64,000 nt of DNA from positions 197,752,501 to 197,816,500 of the forward strand of contig CM057458.1 of NCBI GenBank assembly GCA_016271365.2, read 5' to 3'. Below the pieces are notes generated by a model. It was not told where the DNA came from. It searched no databases and saw nothing but the letters and a program-made list of their open reading frames with translations. The DNA is from Neoceratodus forsteri (lineage: Eukaryota; Chordata; Ceratodontiformes; Ceratodontidae). This document shows, piece after piece, positions 43,139 to 54,575 of this stretch. The position numbers were made by a program, and so were the translations under genes. Positions within the stretch are counted from its first letter, which is position 1. Every line of letters starts with the position of its first letter.

Positions 43139-44888
43139 CTACAAGGCTGTCTGGCCCAATCTGAAGCCACCAGAATCACTTTGCAAGGCTGAGACCTGAT
43201 CTTGATCAGGACCCTGAATATCAGGGGAAAGGGAGGAAATGCATACAGAAACCTGCTTGTCCAATTCAGTAAAAGAGCATCCTGAGGGACAGGACCAAGA
43301 AGAGGTGGTCTGCAACAGTAAAGAGGAAGTTGACAGTTGTCTGGGGCTGCAAAGAGATCTATCTCTGGAGTGTCCCATCTCTTGAAAATGATGAACTAGA
43401 GGGTTCAGGGTCCATTCATGGTGGCCCTGGGAAATCCTGCTGAGAGAATCTTCTAGGATGTTGTCCTTCCCTGGGAGATGCACAGCCTTCAGGGAAGCCT
43501 GAAAAGAATAAGCTAGAGACCATACTTTCATGGCCTCTGTGCACAAGGCCAAGGACCGAATGCCTCCCTGCATGCTGATGTACCATATGGTTGTGGTACT
43601 GTCTGTCCCGATCTGCACCACTTTCCCTTGAACAACAGTTGAGAATGTCTGAAGAGCTAGAAAGACAGCTCTCAATTCCAGAAGATTTATGTGTAGAAGG
43701 GACTCCTGGTGTGACCAGGTTCCCTGAGCTGTAAGATGATCCAGGTGAGCCCCCCAACCTACTAGGGAGGCATCTGTGGTGAGAAACACAGAAGGGGCCT
43801 GACTAATAAATGGGACACCCTGTCGAAGACTGTCCTCCTCCAGCCACCACTGGAGGGCCTGGACTAGAGTTTCAGACACTGGAACCAATTTGGAGAGAGG
43901 GTCTTTTTTCTGAGACCAGTAAGATCTGAGATGAAACTGAATATCTCTCATCTGAAACCTTGCTCCCTGGACCACTGCTGTGGATGCTGCCATGTGGCCC
44001 AGCAGCTGTAGAAAGTGTCTGGCTGGATGAGAAAATAGAGGACAAAAAGAGGAAGCCAGGGTGACCAGAGACTGAACCCTTGAGAGAGGGAGAAAAGCCC
44101 TTGCCTGAATAGAGTCTATTTCCACCCCTGTGAAGGTGAGAAGTTGGGCTGGTTCCAGAACAGACTTTTCTAGGTTTAGAATGAAGCCCAAGGATTCTAG
44201 AAGTCTTTGAGTGACCTCTAAGGCTGACTTGATTTGGTTTGAGGACTGGCCCACTAGGAGCCAATTGTCCAGGTATGTGAACAGAAGGATGTCCCGTCTC
44301 CTAAGGAATGCCACCACTACTGCAAGACACTTGGTGAACACCCGTGGAGCAGATGTTAGGCTGAAAGGCATAGTTCTGAATTGGTAATGTCCTGAGGGCA
44401 ACTCGAACCTGAGGTACTTTCTGTGGGAATGTCTGATAGGTATGTGGAAGTAGGCATCTTTGAGATCCAGAAAAGCTAGCCAGTCTCCTGGTCTCAGAGA
44501 GGGAAGAATTACTCCACATTTTGAATTTTGGCTTTGCCAAATGTTTGTTCAGGTACCTTAACTTTAAGATGGGACGCCACTCCCCTGTCTTTTTTTGGGT
44601 AAGAAAGTATCTGGAATACAGTCCTTTTTCCCTGTGACAAAGTGGTACCTTCTCTACTGTTTGCAGAAGCAGAAGAGAGTAGACTTCTGCCTCTAAGGCC
44701 ATTGCCTCCCAGGGAGAGGGAGGACTGAAAGACCTTGCTCTCATTTTTGGGAACCTTATGAAACCGAGAACAAGTCCCTGGCTCACTACTTCCAAGACCC
44801 ATTTGTCTGAAGTAATCGGCTCCCAGACCTGGGAGTAGTGAGCCAGCCTGCCCCCTACTGGGATTGGGGAGGCGACCCTGACTGACAC
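43139..44888 (-). pseudogene. Element H RT/RNase H
   Basis: The N-terminal frame 44301-44888 starts near SPIPVGGRLAHYSQVWEPI and KLRYLNKHLAKPKFKM. The frame 43139-44401 (420 codons) continues from GHYQFRTMPFSLTSAPRVFTK through LLFTYLDNWLLVG, RNase H (LTTDASLVGWGAHLDHL; QIGTDSTTTIWYISMQG) and KDNILEDSLSR. The second catalytic Asp of YLDD is Asn, so RT activity would be lost. A frameshift sits near 44400 and another near 43400 before the FPPF domain. Confidence 0.9.
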
Positions 44889-44889
44889 C

Positions 44890-46462
44890 TCAGGGTGTTT
44901 GCTTTGCAGGGGGCTTAGACTGAGTGGATGATGGGGTCCTTGTCACCCCATATCTACCTTTTCCCCTAAAGAACCCCCTCTGCTGAAAAGAAGAGGAGGA
45001 GGAGGCCTGTGCTTGATGAAATGCCTGTGAAAAGGCCTGCCCCTAAACTGCTGCCTCTGAGGAGTGGTCTGCTTTTCTTTGGCTGTAGCATGCCTATAGG
45101 TGGTCCTGTATTCATCCATCTTTTTCATGTAATTCTCTGTTTGATCCCCAAAGAGAGAATTTCTAGTTACAGGAAAATCCATGGCCTTAGCCTGGGTATC
45201 CTGTGAGAGGTTGGTACACCCAAGCCAAGCAAATCTCCTCATGGAGATAGATGTATCCAAGACCCCGGAATGAACATCAGCCGAGTCTACAGCAGCGTGG
45301 AATTGCACCTTATATGCCTCAATACCATTTGCAACCTCCTGCTCCAACTCCTTGGCTAGCTGGGAAGGGGCATTCCTAGCCAGTTCCAGAACTGTATCCC
45401 ACATAGATTTCTGGTACCTGGCTGTATATGCCATGTAGTTTGATTGTCCAAGTTCCAAAGAGGATGCCAAGTACTGTTTTTGTGCCATGGCATCCACTTT
45501 CCTGGAATCCTTATCGGGGGGAGGTGTGAGATGCTAGGGGAATATTAGCCTTGTCACAGGCTGCAGCTTGTATTACCCCAACATGGCTGCTGTGATTAGT
45601 AAGGAATTCCGTCCCAGGACCCGACAAAGCATACCTCCTATCCATTCTTTTTTCCACAAGAGGAATAAATGTAGGAAACTAAGAATTGTTATGTCTGCTT
45701 CCCCAAGGATTTGTGTAAGGGGATACGCACCCTTTTTGACTCTGGTATATCCATCATTTCCAGAAAGGTTCTTCTTGATCCTGTTTGGCCTCTTCCAAAG
45801 GAAGCTGAAGAGTCTCAGCCACTTTCTTGCAAAACAAGAAATAGGAAGGGGGACTCAGAAAGCCTGGGAGAAGACTGAGTAGGCCTGTCTGGGGAGATGT
45901 CAGGCTCTACTGGCTCAGCTAGGCCTTCACGCTCTTCTTCATACTCTTCATCCTCCTCCCAATCACTCTCATAGTATGTCTCAGGATCTATGTCTGGAGC
46001 AGCTGTTTCCGACCGAACCGACTGGCTCTGAACCGGGCAAAGCGACTGCACTATGGAAATCGCTTTCGCTACCTCCTCAGCGGTCGGACCATGGGAAGTT
46101 GGATCCGAACCGGCTGACTTTCTATTTCTCTTAGCCAGAACCGATTCCACAGAATTGGCTCTCCATTTGCATGAGGAGGTATCGCCCAGGTCAGTGGATA
46201 TCTCCTCAGGTTTGGTCACAACCAAACCGGGCTGGCCATCCGCCGGACTTCTTGGCCTCCCTCTCCCTCAGCCTACTCAAACATTTTTCTAGAGTGGCTT
46301 TGGGAAAGTTCTTGCAGATCTGACAGTCTTATTTGAGGTGGTCAAACCCCAGATGATACACACACAGACGAGGTGAGGGTCGGCCTTAGCAAAGGCCTCC
46401 TTACATTTGGTACAGTGCTGAAACCCAGTGGGCCCAATTTTCTTTTTGGGTTTCTCAGACAT
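44890..46462 (-). pseudogene. Element H gag
   Basis: It starts at 46462 with MSEKPKKK-like residues, followed by a stop shared with a shifted Cys/His region (46330-46450). The frame 45815-46225 has the acidic block (EEDEEYEEEREG). The core at 44943-45497 shows QKQYLASSLELGQSNYMAY and RRFAWLGCTNL (WLR changed to WLG), ending near PAKQTP at 44890. It is strongly diverged from B, C and E gag. Confidence 0.83.
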
Positions 46463-46699
46463 GCCTTAAATATCAAAGTCACCCTATACAGCGGTTAAGC
46501 CAGGTGACTACCAACTTATCGGTTCCAACCGTGTCACGGGTCGGTTAAAAAAAATCCTAACAATATCAGATTTTTTTTTTAGGAACCGATAAGCACCAGA
46601 AAACCACACACAAATATAGCAATACACAAATCAAAACAAGTTTCGGTCTGGAACCGGACCAACCGGCAAAGAACCGAAGTTAAAACAATTTCTAACAAA

Positions 46700-47825
46700 A
46701 ACCCACTAAGTAAGTAAGTAAATATTTATTTTTATAAGGCGCCCTTCCAAAGCTCAGGGCACCTTTACAATATCCTTCATACAATATTAAAAACCACAAA
46801 TATAAATAACATTACTAGTGGGGTACCGCAGGGTTCAGTATTAGGACTGGTCCTCTTCCATGTCTTTATAAGCGACATTGCAGAGGGACTGGAAGGAGAA
46901 GTATGTCTCTTTGCAGATGACACAAAGATCTGCAATAGAGTTGATGCACAAGGTGGGGTGGAAAGGATAAGAAGGGACTTGGCAAGGTTAGAGGAATGGT
47001 CAAATGTATGGCAGCTTAGACTCAATGCTAAGAAGTGCAAGGTAATGCATCTGGGAAACAAAAACCCAGGGGAAGAGTACACAATGGGGGGTGAGATACT
47101 AACAACAACAAAAATGGAAAGGGACCTGGGGGTAGTCATATCAGATGACCTAAAGGTGGGCAAGCAATGTGACAGGGCAGCAAGGAGGGCTGGGGGGATA
47201 CTGGGATGCATAGGGAGAGGCATCACCAGTAGAAAACAGGAAGTTATTATCCCTCTGTACAGACAGCTGGTCAGACCCCATCTGGAGTACTGCGTGTAGT
47301 TCTGGAGACCCAATCTCTGCAAAGACATAGACAGGATGGAAGCTGTCCAGAGGAGGGCAACTAAAATGGTGCAGGGTCTGCACTAGAAGCCATATGAAGA
47401 GAGACTTAAGGAGCTTAATATGTATAGCCTCGAGGAAAGGAGGGGGGGCATGACAGAAACTTTCAAGTACCTCAAGGGAATCAACAAAGTCCAAGAGGGT
47501 AGCATCTTTCAGAAAAAGAGGTGTGCAAGAACAAGGGGCACAATTTGAAGATAGAGGGTGGCTCAGAGGTAATTTAAGGAAGTATTTTTCACAGAGAGGG
47601 TTGTAGATGCATGGAACGGCCTTCCGGAGGAGGTTGTGGAGTCAAAAACAGTGGTGGAATTCAAGCATGCATGGGACAGTCAAAAGGCAATTCTAGGGGG
47701 TTGGGGTAGGAAGAAGTAGGCTGCTGGTTAACTAGGATCTGCAGCTTATCCATTAGGTACGGAAATGGGCAGACTGGGTGGGCCAAGCGGTCCTTATCTG
47801 CCGTCAAATTCTATGTTTCTATTAT
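46700..47825 (+). mobile_element. CR1/L2-type LINE 3' fragment in element H
   Basis: The RT C-terminal part reads SGVPQGSVLG, then CLFADDTKICN with the FADD catalytic box, then LNAKKCKVMHLG, ERDLGVVISDDLK and LVRPHLEYC (ending 47299 at a stop). Decayed continuation follows: FTERVVDAWNGLPEEVV and GRLGGPSGPYLPS near 47600-47815. The first 100 bp (46700-46815) look like the inverted tail of another retroposon. It lies in the 5' leader of H. It is 5'-truncated, as usual for LINE copies. Confidence 0.85.
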
Positions 47826-48004
47826 ATTCAAGACAAAATCTAACTAAAATAACCACTACCTACTACACCACTTACTGGTACAGAGACAGAAGTAAGAATA
47901 CCGAATTTACAGAAGTAACGGTTGAAATAACTGACCGATTCGAACTTTTACCGAACTGAAGCGCAGGAGGGATCTCCAGAGCGATTTCACAGTTAGGTGG
48001 AGTA

Positions 48005-48155
48005 AGAAATCTGATGGTTACACTTCAGAGTACCACAGACAGAGGTTTGAAAACCAAGCTCGAGCTCAACATTCTATGCCTCTGCATAGAGTTAACCCTT
48101 TACTCTCTGGAGCAGTTTAAGTGCTGGGGCTAACTACATATAGTCAGAATACAGC
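48005..48155 (-). repeat. Element H 5' ITR
   Basis: Inverted partner of 40190-40345. It has TCTATGC-CTCT-GCATAGA at 48073-48090, the H version of the ITR palindrome. Confidence 0.88.
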
Positions 48156-48237
48156 AAGACTTCATGTTGTTTGAATAGGATATTTCCCCCCAAGGAAATG
48201 GAGCCAAAAAAGCTTAGGGGGATGGACGGCAGGAAGA

Positions 48238-48722
48238 TAATACCTACTGCAAGAGCCTCTCTCGAAGATCTACTGTTACGGCAATTATTTATTTATTTTT
48301 TTTATTTCTTTTGTTAACCGGGTAAACATATGAGCCAAGGCCTTTTTTCATATGCAACCCAAGACTATAAAAATAGTCACAAGATGTTATACAAAAAGAT
48401 AACTTTTACATTCACTTACTACAGGAATACAAATACATGACATATAAAACAAACAATATAATACAAATTATTTAAAATAGCAGCGACATTGCAAGCTACT
48501 CAATAAATGATGCTTCAGTTTCTTTTTGAATAAATTATGACTACTCATAGTTCTCAATTCAATTGGAAGATCATTCCAGTATTTTGGTGCTTGGTTAGAA
48601 AAAGCTTGAGCACCCATTTTAGTTTTAGTGACTTTCAAATTTAAACAAGAACGTAACTGTCCTATCTTACTTTGAGAGGGTTCTTGCAGTAGTTATTCAC
48701 ATACAGGACTGAGTCCCAAGCA
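48238..48722. repeat. Element D2 internal complementary region, split by a retroposon tail
   Basis: The left half at 48245-48287 (CTACTGCAAGAGCCTCTCTC and GATCTACTGTTACGG) and the right half at 48648-48722 (CGTAACTGTCCTATCTTAC, TTCTTGCAGTAGTTATTCAC) align to the D1 ICR. The insertion at 48288-48650 separates them. Confidence 0.8.
48288..48650 (-). mobile_element. Inverted LINE/SINE tail copy inside the ICR of D2
   Basis: In reverse complement it ends TTTACCCGGTTAACAAAAG, then an AAATAAATAAAT tail, the same 3' end as the copies at 316-510 and 13082-13275. CAA may be the duplicated target. The 5' part (48360-48640) is AT-rich without coding content. Confidence 0.65.
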
Positions 48723-48793
48723 GTCTGGAACAAGGAAAAGCACTTGGGAGGAGGATAACTATCCATAGCATGGAACCTCCGGCTGAATGGGTC

Positions 48794-49850
48794 TTATGAA
48801 AGAAGACCTTGAAGCACAGCCAACCTGAAGCCTGTTGTACGGCGAGAGGCAATGTCCAAACTGTAGTGTTCTGTAAAGGTATGGACTGAAGTCCAAGTTG
48901 CAGCTACACAGATGTCTGCCGCTGACACATTCTTAAAACAAGCTGCAGAGGCAGCTACTCCTCCGGTGGAGTGACCTCTGACTTGACCCGGAAGGGTCTT
49001 GTTGTACTTGTCGTAACAGAAAGTGATACAATGAGACAACCATTTTGATATGCATTGCCTGGAAACAGCCTTGCTTTCTCTTTTGTGAGCAAGAGAGACA
49101 AAAAGCTGATCAGTTTTTCTGAGATTCTTAGTCAGAGTGGTGTAGTATCTCGGTATTCTGTGAACATCCAAAGTATACAAGAGGTACTCTCCTTGATTGG
49201 AGTGTTGCATAAAGAAAGCGGGTAGCTCAATAGATTGATTCAGCATAGATTCAGCCACCACCTAAGGGAGGAACTTAGGGTTGGTGCGTAAAACCACATG
49301 TTCCTTGTGGAAAATCAAGTATGGGATTTTGCACATCAAGGCCTGAAGCTTGGAAATGCACTGAGCAGAAGTAATGGCCACTAGGAAGAGTCTTCCAAGA
49401 AAAGAACTTTAAATCTGCTGTAGCTGCTTGCTCAAAGGGAGGCAGGGTAAGCTTCTCCAGAATAAAATTCAAGTCCCATGGTGGGCAGGGATGCAGATGG
49501 GGGGTCTCAAATGGAGGACCCCTCTGAGGAAAGTCTTAGGGACTTCCAACTGCGCAAACATCCTGTCTCCGAAGGGAATATGGTAGGCTGAGATAGCTGC
49601 CATGTGGACTTTCAACGAGGAATGGCTGAGACCCAGGTCAAAGAGGTGACACATGTAGTCCAGGACTTTACTGACTGGGCATGAGAAAGGTTCGAAGTCC
49701 TCTGAGCTAGCCAAGACAGAAAATCGTTTCCACTTCATGGCGTAGGTGGACCTGGTGGAAGGCATTCTGGCCTCTACCAAGACGTCCGCTACTAGCGGAG
49801 AAACTCCGAAGCGGGCTTTTGCTATGTCTGCAGGAGCCATGCATGTAAAT
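48794..49850 (-). pseudogene. Element D2 tyrosine recombinase
   Basis: The core-binding block is at 49690-49830 (TRSTYAMKWKRFSVL). The catalytic domain continues through LHLRPPI and LEKLTLPPFEQAA to 48794 (GLLS). Two catalytic residues are changed: the first Arg block reads SAQCISKLQAL (Arg to Cys), and the HxxR box reads RGHSTGGVAA (Arg to Gly). Tyr (EHYSLDI) remains. Frameshifts near 49265 and 49400 add to this. It is clearly inactive. Confidence 0.9.
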
Positions 49851-51500
49851 GAAGTGATTTGAGCCCTGGATGAACAAGGGTCCCCTGATCCTGGGTCAGC
49901 AATTGTTGCAACAGAGGAAGAGGAAGTGGAGGTTCCTCTGAAAACTGTTGCAGAAGAGAGAACCAAACTTGCCTGGGCCAGAAGGGAGCGATGAGAATCA
50001 TTCAAGCTCCCTCTGACCTGACTTTGTTCAAGACCCTCTGAATTAAGGGAATAGGAGGGAAGGCATAAACGAATCTGTCCCTCCAAGCGAGAGACAGAGC
50101 GTCCTGCCAAAAAATGTCTCGCCCTAGAGCGAGCGAGCGAGCAGAAGGTGGGAAGTTTTGCGTTTTGGGGAGAGACGAAGAGGTCTGAGGTGTTCCCCAC
50201 CTCTGAAAGATGTCATTTGTGACTTCTTGATCCAATTCCCATTCATGGACGTGGCTGAGGATCGGATGACTTGGTCCATCAGCGTGTTTTCCACTCCCGG
50301 AACATGAATCCCAGTCAAATGAAGTTGATGCTGGGTTGCCCAAAGTCAGACTCTCATCGCTTCCTGGCACAGAAGGTAGGAACATGTTCCTCCCTGCTTG
50401 TTGAGATACCAGACTATGCACATGTTGTCTGATTGTATGAGGAGATGACTGAGAAGAATAATGGAGTATACAATCTGAAGGGCATAAAGGACTGCTCTCA
50501 GTTCGAGCACATTTATGTGCAGGTTTTGCTCGAACTTGGACCAGCTGCCCAGAGTCCTGTGAGACCTTAGATGGGCTCCCCAGCCTTCTTCTGATGCATC
50601 TGTCGTCAACGTCTGGGAGGGGGGTTCGATACTGAAGTGAACTCCCAGGCACAGTTTTCTCCTGCACCATCCACCATTGTAAGTCCCTGATCATGGGATC
50701 TGAAACTAGCACCTCTTGGTCTAGACTGTCCTGGGTCTGGTCCCTTCGAGACCAAAGCGTCCACAGAGAGATTCTCATATGGAGCCGAGCATGTGAAACC
50801 ATTAGCCATTAGCCCAAGAAAGCGAAGGACTGACCTGGCTCCAACCCTTCTGCGACTGGACAGAAGACGGGCTTGAGTCTGAAGGGCATCCGCCCTGTTT
50901 GGAGGCAAAAAGGTTTTGCCGATGGTCGTGTCCAGAATTGCCCCTATAAATTGGAGGTGTTGGCAAGGGATCAAATAGGACTTTGCCTGGTTGATGGTGA
51001 TACCCAGGCTGGTGAAAAACTGCAGGGTAAGGGAAAGGGATTGCAGGAGTTCCTCCCTGGACGGAGCTGCCCGGAGCCAATAGTCCAGGTACGGGAAAGT
51101 CTGAACTCCCTGGGTATGCAAGTGGGCCACTACCACTGAGAGGCATTTGGTAAAAACTCGGGGGGCCGAGGAAAGACCAAATGGGAGGGCCTTGAATTGG
51201 TAGTGGTCCCCCTGAAAGCAAAAACAAAGGAATTTGTGATGGGGAGGGCAAATGGGGATATGCAGATAGGCATCCTGCATGTCCAGAGCACATAGCAACT
51301 GTCCCTGCCGAAGAAGCGGTAGACGGCTCTGCAAAGAGAGCATTCTGAAGAGCTTGTACTCCACAAACACGTGCAGGGAGTTGAGATCTAGAATAGGCCT
51401 CATATCTCGCATCTTCTTTGGAACTAGGAAGAAATGGAAATAGTAACCTGTCCCCTAAAGATGGGTAGGAACTGGTTCTATCACCGCCTTTGAGAGAAGG
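49850..51500 (-). pseudogene. Element D2 RT/RNase H
   Basis: The frame 50606-51412 has MRPILDLNSLHVFVEYKLF, ALDMQDAYLHIPI, ALPFGLSSAPRVFTKCLSVV and TFPYLDYWLRA, where the second catalytic Asp is Tyr. RNase H is at 50346-50609 (MTTDASEEGWGAHL; LLIQSDNMCIVWYLNKQGG). The post-RNase H part is near 50002-50300 (YAFPPIPLIQRVL; FPPF changed to FPPI). Several frameshifts occur. Confidence 0.88.
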
Positions 51501-51513
51501 GAGGTGATTTCTT

Positions 51514-54246
51514 CTAGGACCAGAGGAAGATATTGTGGGGAGTAAGATGACTGGGGGGCTGGTCTTCGAGGTGGTTTCTGAAGAAACTATTTAGTGACCT
51601 GCTGATATCAATTGGAGCACCCAGGCATCTGACGTTATCCTTTCCCAACCCAGCAGATGGAAGGAGAATCTCTCCCCTACCAGTTCTTCTGGATCCTCCA
51701 GAGATAATGGGAGGGAGGGAGGGAGTCAGGAGGTGTGGGGCAGCGCAGCAGCCGAGGCTCCCGTGGCTTTTTTGCTGGGGGGGAGTCTTGGTTGCTGGAG
51801 GGGCCCGACGTTTGTTGGTCCGTTTGCCCTGTGGTTTTTGTCTTTGTCGGTTTTGCCTACGAAAAGGACGCTGCTGCCCTTGAGGGGGCCTGTACATAGA
51901 GTTGACAGACTTGAGTGCAGTGCCCTTCTCTTGCAGTTCGGTAATGATGTCCTTGACATCACCGAACCCCTGAAGGGGGCATCCTGGATAGCGGATTGCA
52001 CTTCAGGGAGCAAACCTGACACACGGAGCCAGGCATGATGCCGTAGGCCTACAGTGAAAGTCGAGCTCTTCCAGCTGTGTCCATAGCGTCGTAAGTGGCA
52101 CAAAGTATGTGCCGACTGGCCAAATGAGCAGAACGGACAAGATCCACCACTTCCTGCTTAGTCTGAGACTAAGGATAGTCTTCTGGTAATCCCCCATATG
52201 TGCCACATAATTCAGGGCCCTAATACCCAAGGTAGGAGAGGAATAGATCTTCTTCCCATATTGGTCCAGAAGCTGGGATTCCTTATCAGGCGGAGACGAG
52301 CTGAGGTGTTTGGAATTTGTAGAGCGGCCGTGAGCGGCGCTAATGACGACCAAGTCCACCCTGGGGTGTAGGTTAAGTAAATCTACACCCTCAGGAGCCT
52401 GATCTAGCCTGTCCGCCTTCCTTGGAAGGGGTCTAACGCAAAAGGTTGTTTCCAAATGGTGCAAACAAGATCCGCGTGAGGCTCTATCCAGGGTGGAATC
52501 AACATAGGAATGGTCTTGGACAGATCCAGATGAGCAGAGAGTTTCTTGCGCTGTGGGTCTGGCTCCAGTGATTGCCACTGATGGACTTCCTCGATTTTCC
52601 TCAGTAACACCAGAAAGGAGGGATCCTTCAGAGGGGACTATGAAGGGGTCCTTAGACTGGGGCGATCTGGAGTACGTGGCGTCTTCCAGGATCAAGCGTC
52701 CCATCTCAGAGTCCGGGTCAGACGTATCTGATGATGATGAGGAAGACTCCTCCCAACGAGGGTGGGGGAATAGCCCCTTTGGGGAGTTCCCTTGGGCGCG
52801 TATCCTCCCCTCCTCGGGCGCCAGAGGGCTCTCCTCTGGTGTCGGGAAGGGGGGGAAGGAGTCTCCCATCTCCGACGCAGGGGATCCTGTGCAGGGTCCG
52901 GCATCAGCAGACGACTCTCGACCTCCCTAGTGAGCTGAGCCTTGGCCTCAGCCCACCAAGAGGCCAATGTCTCCTTCAGATCCGGGGGCAGCAGGGGAGT
53001 GGGCGGTGGAAGTGGAGGGGGATACGGATACTGAGGTTATCTGTAGAAGGAGTATCCATAACCTGACGGTGGGTAGCCAGGCATCGGGTATTGGGGCGTC
53101 GAGTACTGCGGTGTCTGATCCTGCGGCGCCAGGTACTGGGGCACCGGAAACTGTGAAGTCGGGTACTGCGGCACCGGATATTGCGGTGCTGGATACCCGG
53201 GTGCCAGGGGCTCTGATGGGGCAGAGGGCCCTGGCAGAGGCCCAGCTGGCGGGCCAGGCTGTGGTAATGCTGGCCTGGCAGGCGTTGGGCCCGGCATGGG
53301 TACGCCTTCGACAGGGTCCGAAGGACTGGATGGTAAGGGGATGACAGATGGCATCAGCACTGGTGTCAGGGTATCAGGCTACGAAGGAGGGTTCCCAGAC
53401 GGCAGCGTCTCAATATCCCCTGTGATTGCTGGGGAAGGAGGATTAAAATCCCCGAGGGTCAGCTGAGGAGACACAGGAACCTCAGATGACAACGTGGCAT
53501 GTTGCGGAGAGCCTACGGCATCGGACTAATCCTTAGGGTCCGGTGCGGACTTCTTGGTCGGGTGCGCGTCGTTGGGACTGGTGTCTGACTTATCGGATTC
53601 CCTGCCTGAGGAAGGCCACGCTGTGGATGCGGCCTTGTCGGGCGGAGATTTTGCTGGGCGCCCCCACTGAAGGGGTAAGCAGCTTATCAGCCTTGTCCAG
53701 GTGGGCGTCGGTAGGACCGACATCCGACTTGTCAAACCCGCTCTGATCCAAAGGCGCGGTCTTCCGGGAGTAGAGCCTCGCGCTTGCTCCGGAGGCTCCG
53801 AGGGCTCAGTGCGAGCCAGGCGGAGGCGATACCTTCTTGGTCACCACCAAGATGGCCGTCGTGGAAACAATCCCCGGAGGGGACGTTACCTTGAGTGCCG
53901 CGACTCCGGCTGGAGTCGCGGATGCCGTGGAAGCTGTTTCCCGCTCCCGGTGCTTCTCCTTGTCACGCTTCTTCTTGTTACTTTCGGGGGAAGTGGACGC
54001 CTGCCTAAGCTTCTTTAGCTCTTTTTTCAAGAGGCCATTCTTTTCTTTAGGGTATGGGCTTCCAGAGACTGTTGCCTTCTTTTGCAGGTAGTGAAGTTAA
54101 AACTTCTGGCAGTGCTGGCACTTCTCCACGGGGTGGTCTGGACCCAGAAAGAAGAGGCACATGGAGTGGCCATCCTTGTGCGGAAGCTGAGAACCACATG
54201 AGTCGCACTTATTTTTATGTGATTCAGAGGGCGTCGGGGACGACAT
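51514..54246 (-). pseudogene. Element D2 gag
   Basis: Start MSSPTPSESHK at 54246, then an intact Cys/His cluster (CDSC, GHSMC, FFLGPDH, CQHC) followed by a stop after QKF. A Lys/Glu-rich helix follows (LLKKELKKLRQA), then a repetitive Pro/Gln/Tyr section at 53040-53300 and a Ser/Pro-rich part. The core at 52003-52440 has KADRLDQAPEGVD, SAAHGRS and GKKIYSSPTLGIRALNY, then RHHAWLRVSGL at 52030, and a basic C-terminus near 51830. The gag is longer than in D1 and is broken by several frameshifts. Confidence 0.85.
53070..53215 (-). repeat. Pro-x-Gln-Tyr repeats in D2 gag
   Basis: About eight PxxQY/PQY-like units (PQYPVPQYPTSQF, PQYSTPQYPMPGYP) encode a low-complexity, probably disordered segment. 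No equivalent is seen in the gag of D1 or A. Confidence 0.7.
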
Positions 54247-54344
54247 ACACAGTGAATAGTTAAGAAAACTCAAAAAGACAGAGAAATAGGTCTAAAAGTT
54301 TGAAAACTAATGGACCTGCGAAAGACTGACTAGCGTTGATTCTA

Positions 54345-54575
54345 CCGTGAGGAACTTTCACAAGCAGACGGCAGGAAAGAACTGGAAGGCGGGCATGGGG
54401 GACCGCCCCTTTATACTGACGTCGTATGATGCCGGTCACCTGATGTGGGGGTGGTCCCCCACCAGATACTGCGAGCTAGAAATTTTTCTGTAGGGTGCCG
54501 ACGCCTGGCAGATCAGTCCTATATGTGAATACCTACTGCAAGAGCCCTCTCTAAGTAAGATCTACTGTTACACTA
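54345..54575 (-). repeat. Element D2 5' ITR
   Basis: Inverted match to 39965-40140: GGCAGGAAAGAACTGGAAGG, GGACCGCCCCTTTATACTGA, CGCCTGGC, then CAGTCCTATATGTGAATACC. Confidence 0.85.

Larger units (their letters stand above)
40151..48172 (-). mobile_element. DIRS element H (B-type) with internal insertions, nested in D2
   Basis: B-type element of 8.0 kb, about 5.7 kb without the K insertion (41663-42870) and the LINE (about 46700-47825). GAA, the complement of TTC, stands on both sides (40148-40150 and 48173-48175). It is a diverged subfamily: the ITRs, gag and RT differ visibly from B, C and E. Confidence 0.93.
48176..54575 (-). mobile_element. DIRS element D2, main part (A-type)
   Basis: From right to left: 5' ITR (about 54345-54575), gag (54246 to 51514), RT/RNase H, YR (to 48794), ICR (48238-48722, split) and the inner edge of the 3' region next to H. 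Lesions are more numerous than in D1. The right end again shows GTAAGAT (54555-54561), followed by CTACTGTTAC, which resembles the complement of the left terminus, so the end is placed at 54561-54575. Confidence 0.88.

Noticed and set aside
46718..46815. Separate tRNA-derived SINE before the LINE
   Set aside because: No A/B box pair could be identified. It is only noted as an inverted tail-like segment within the LINE feature.
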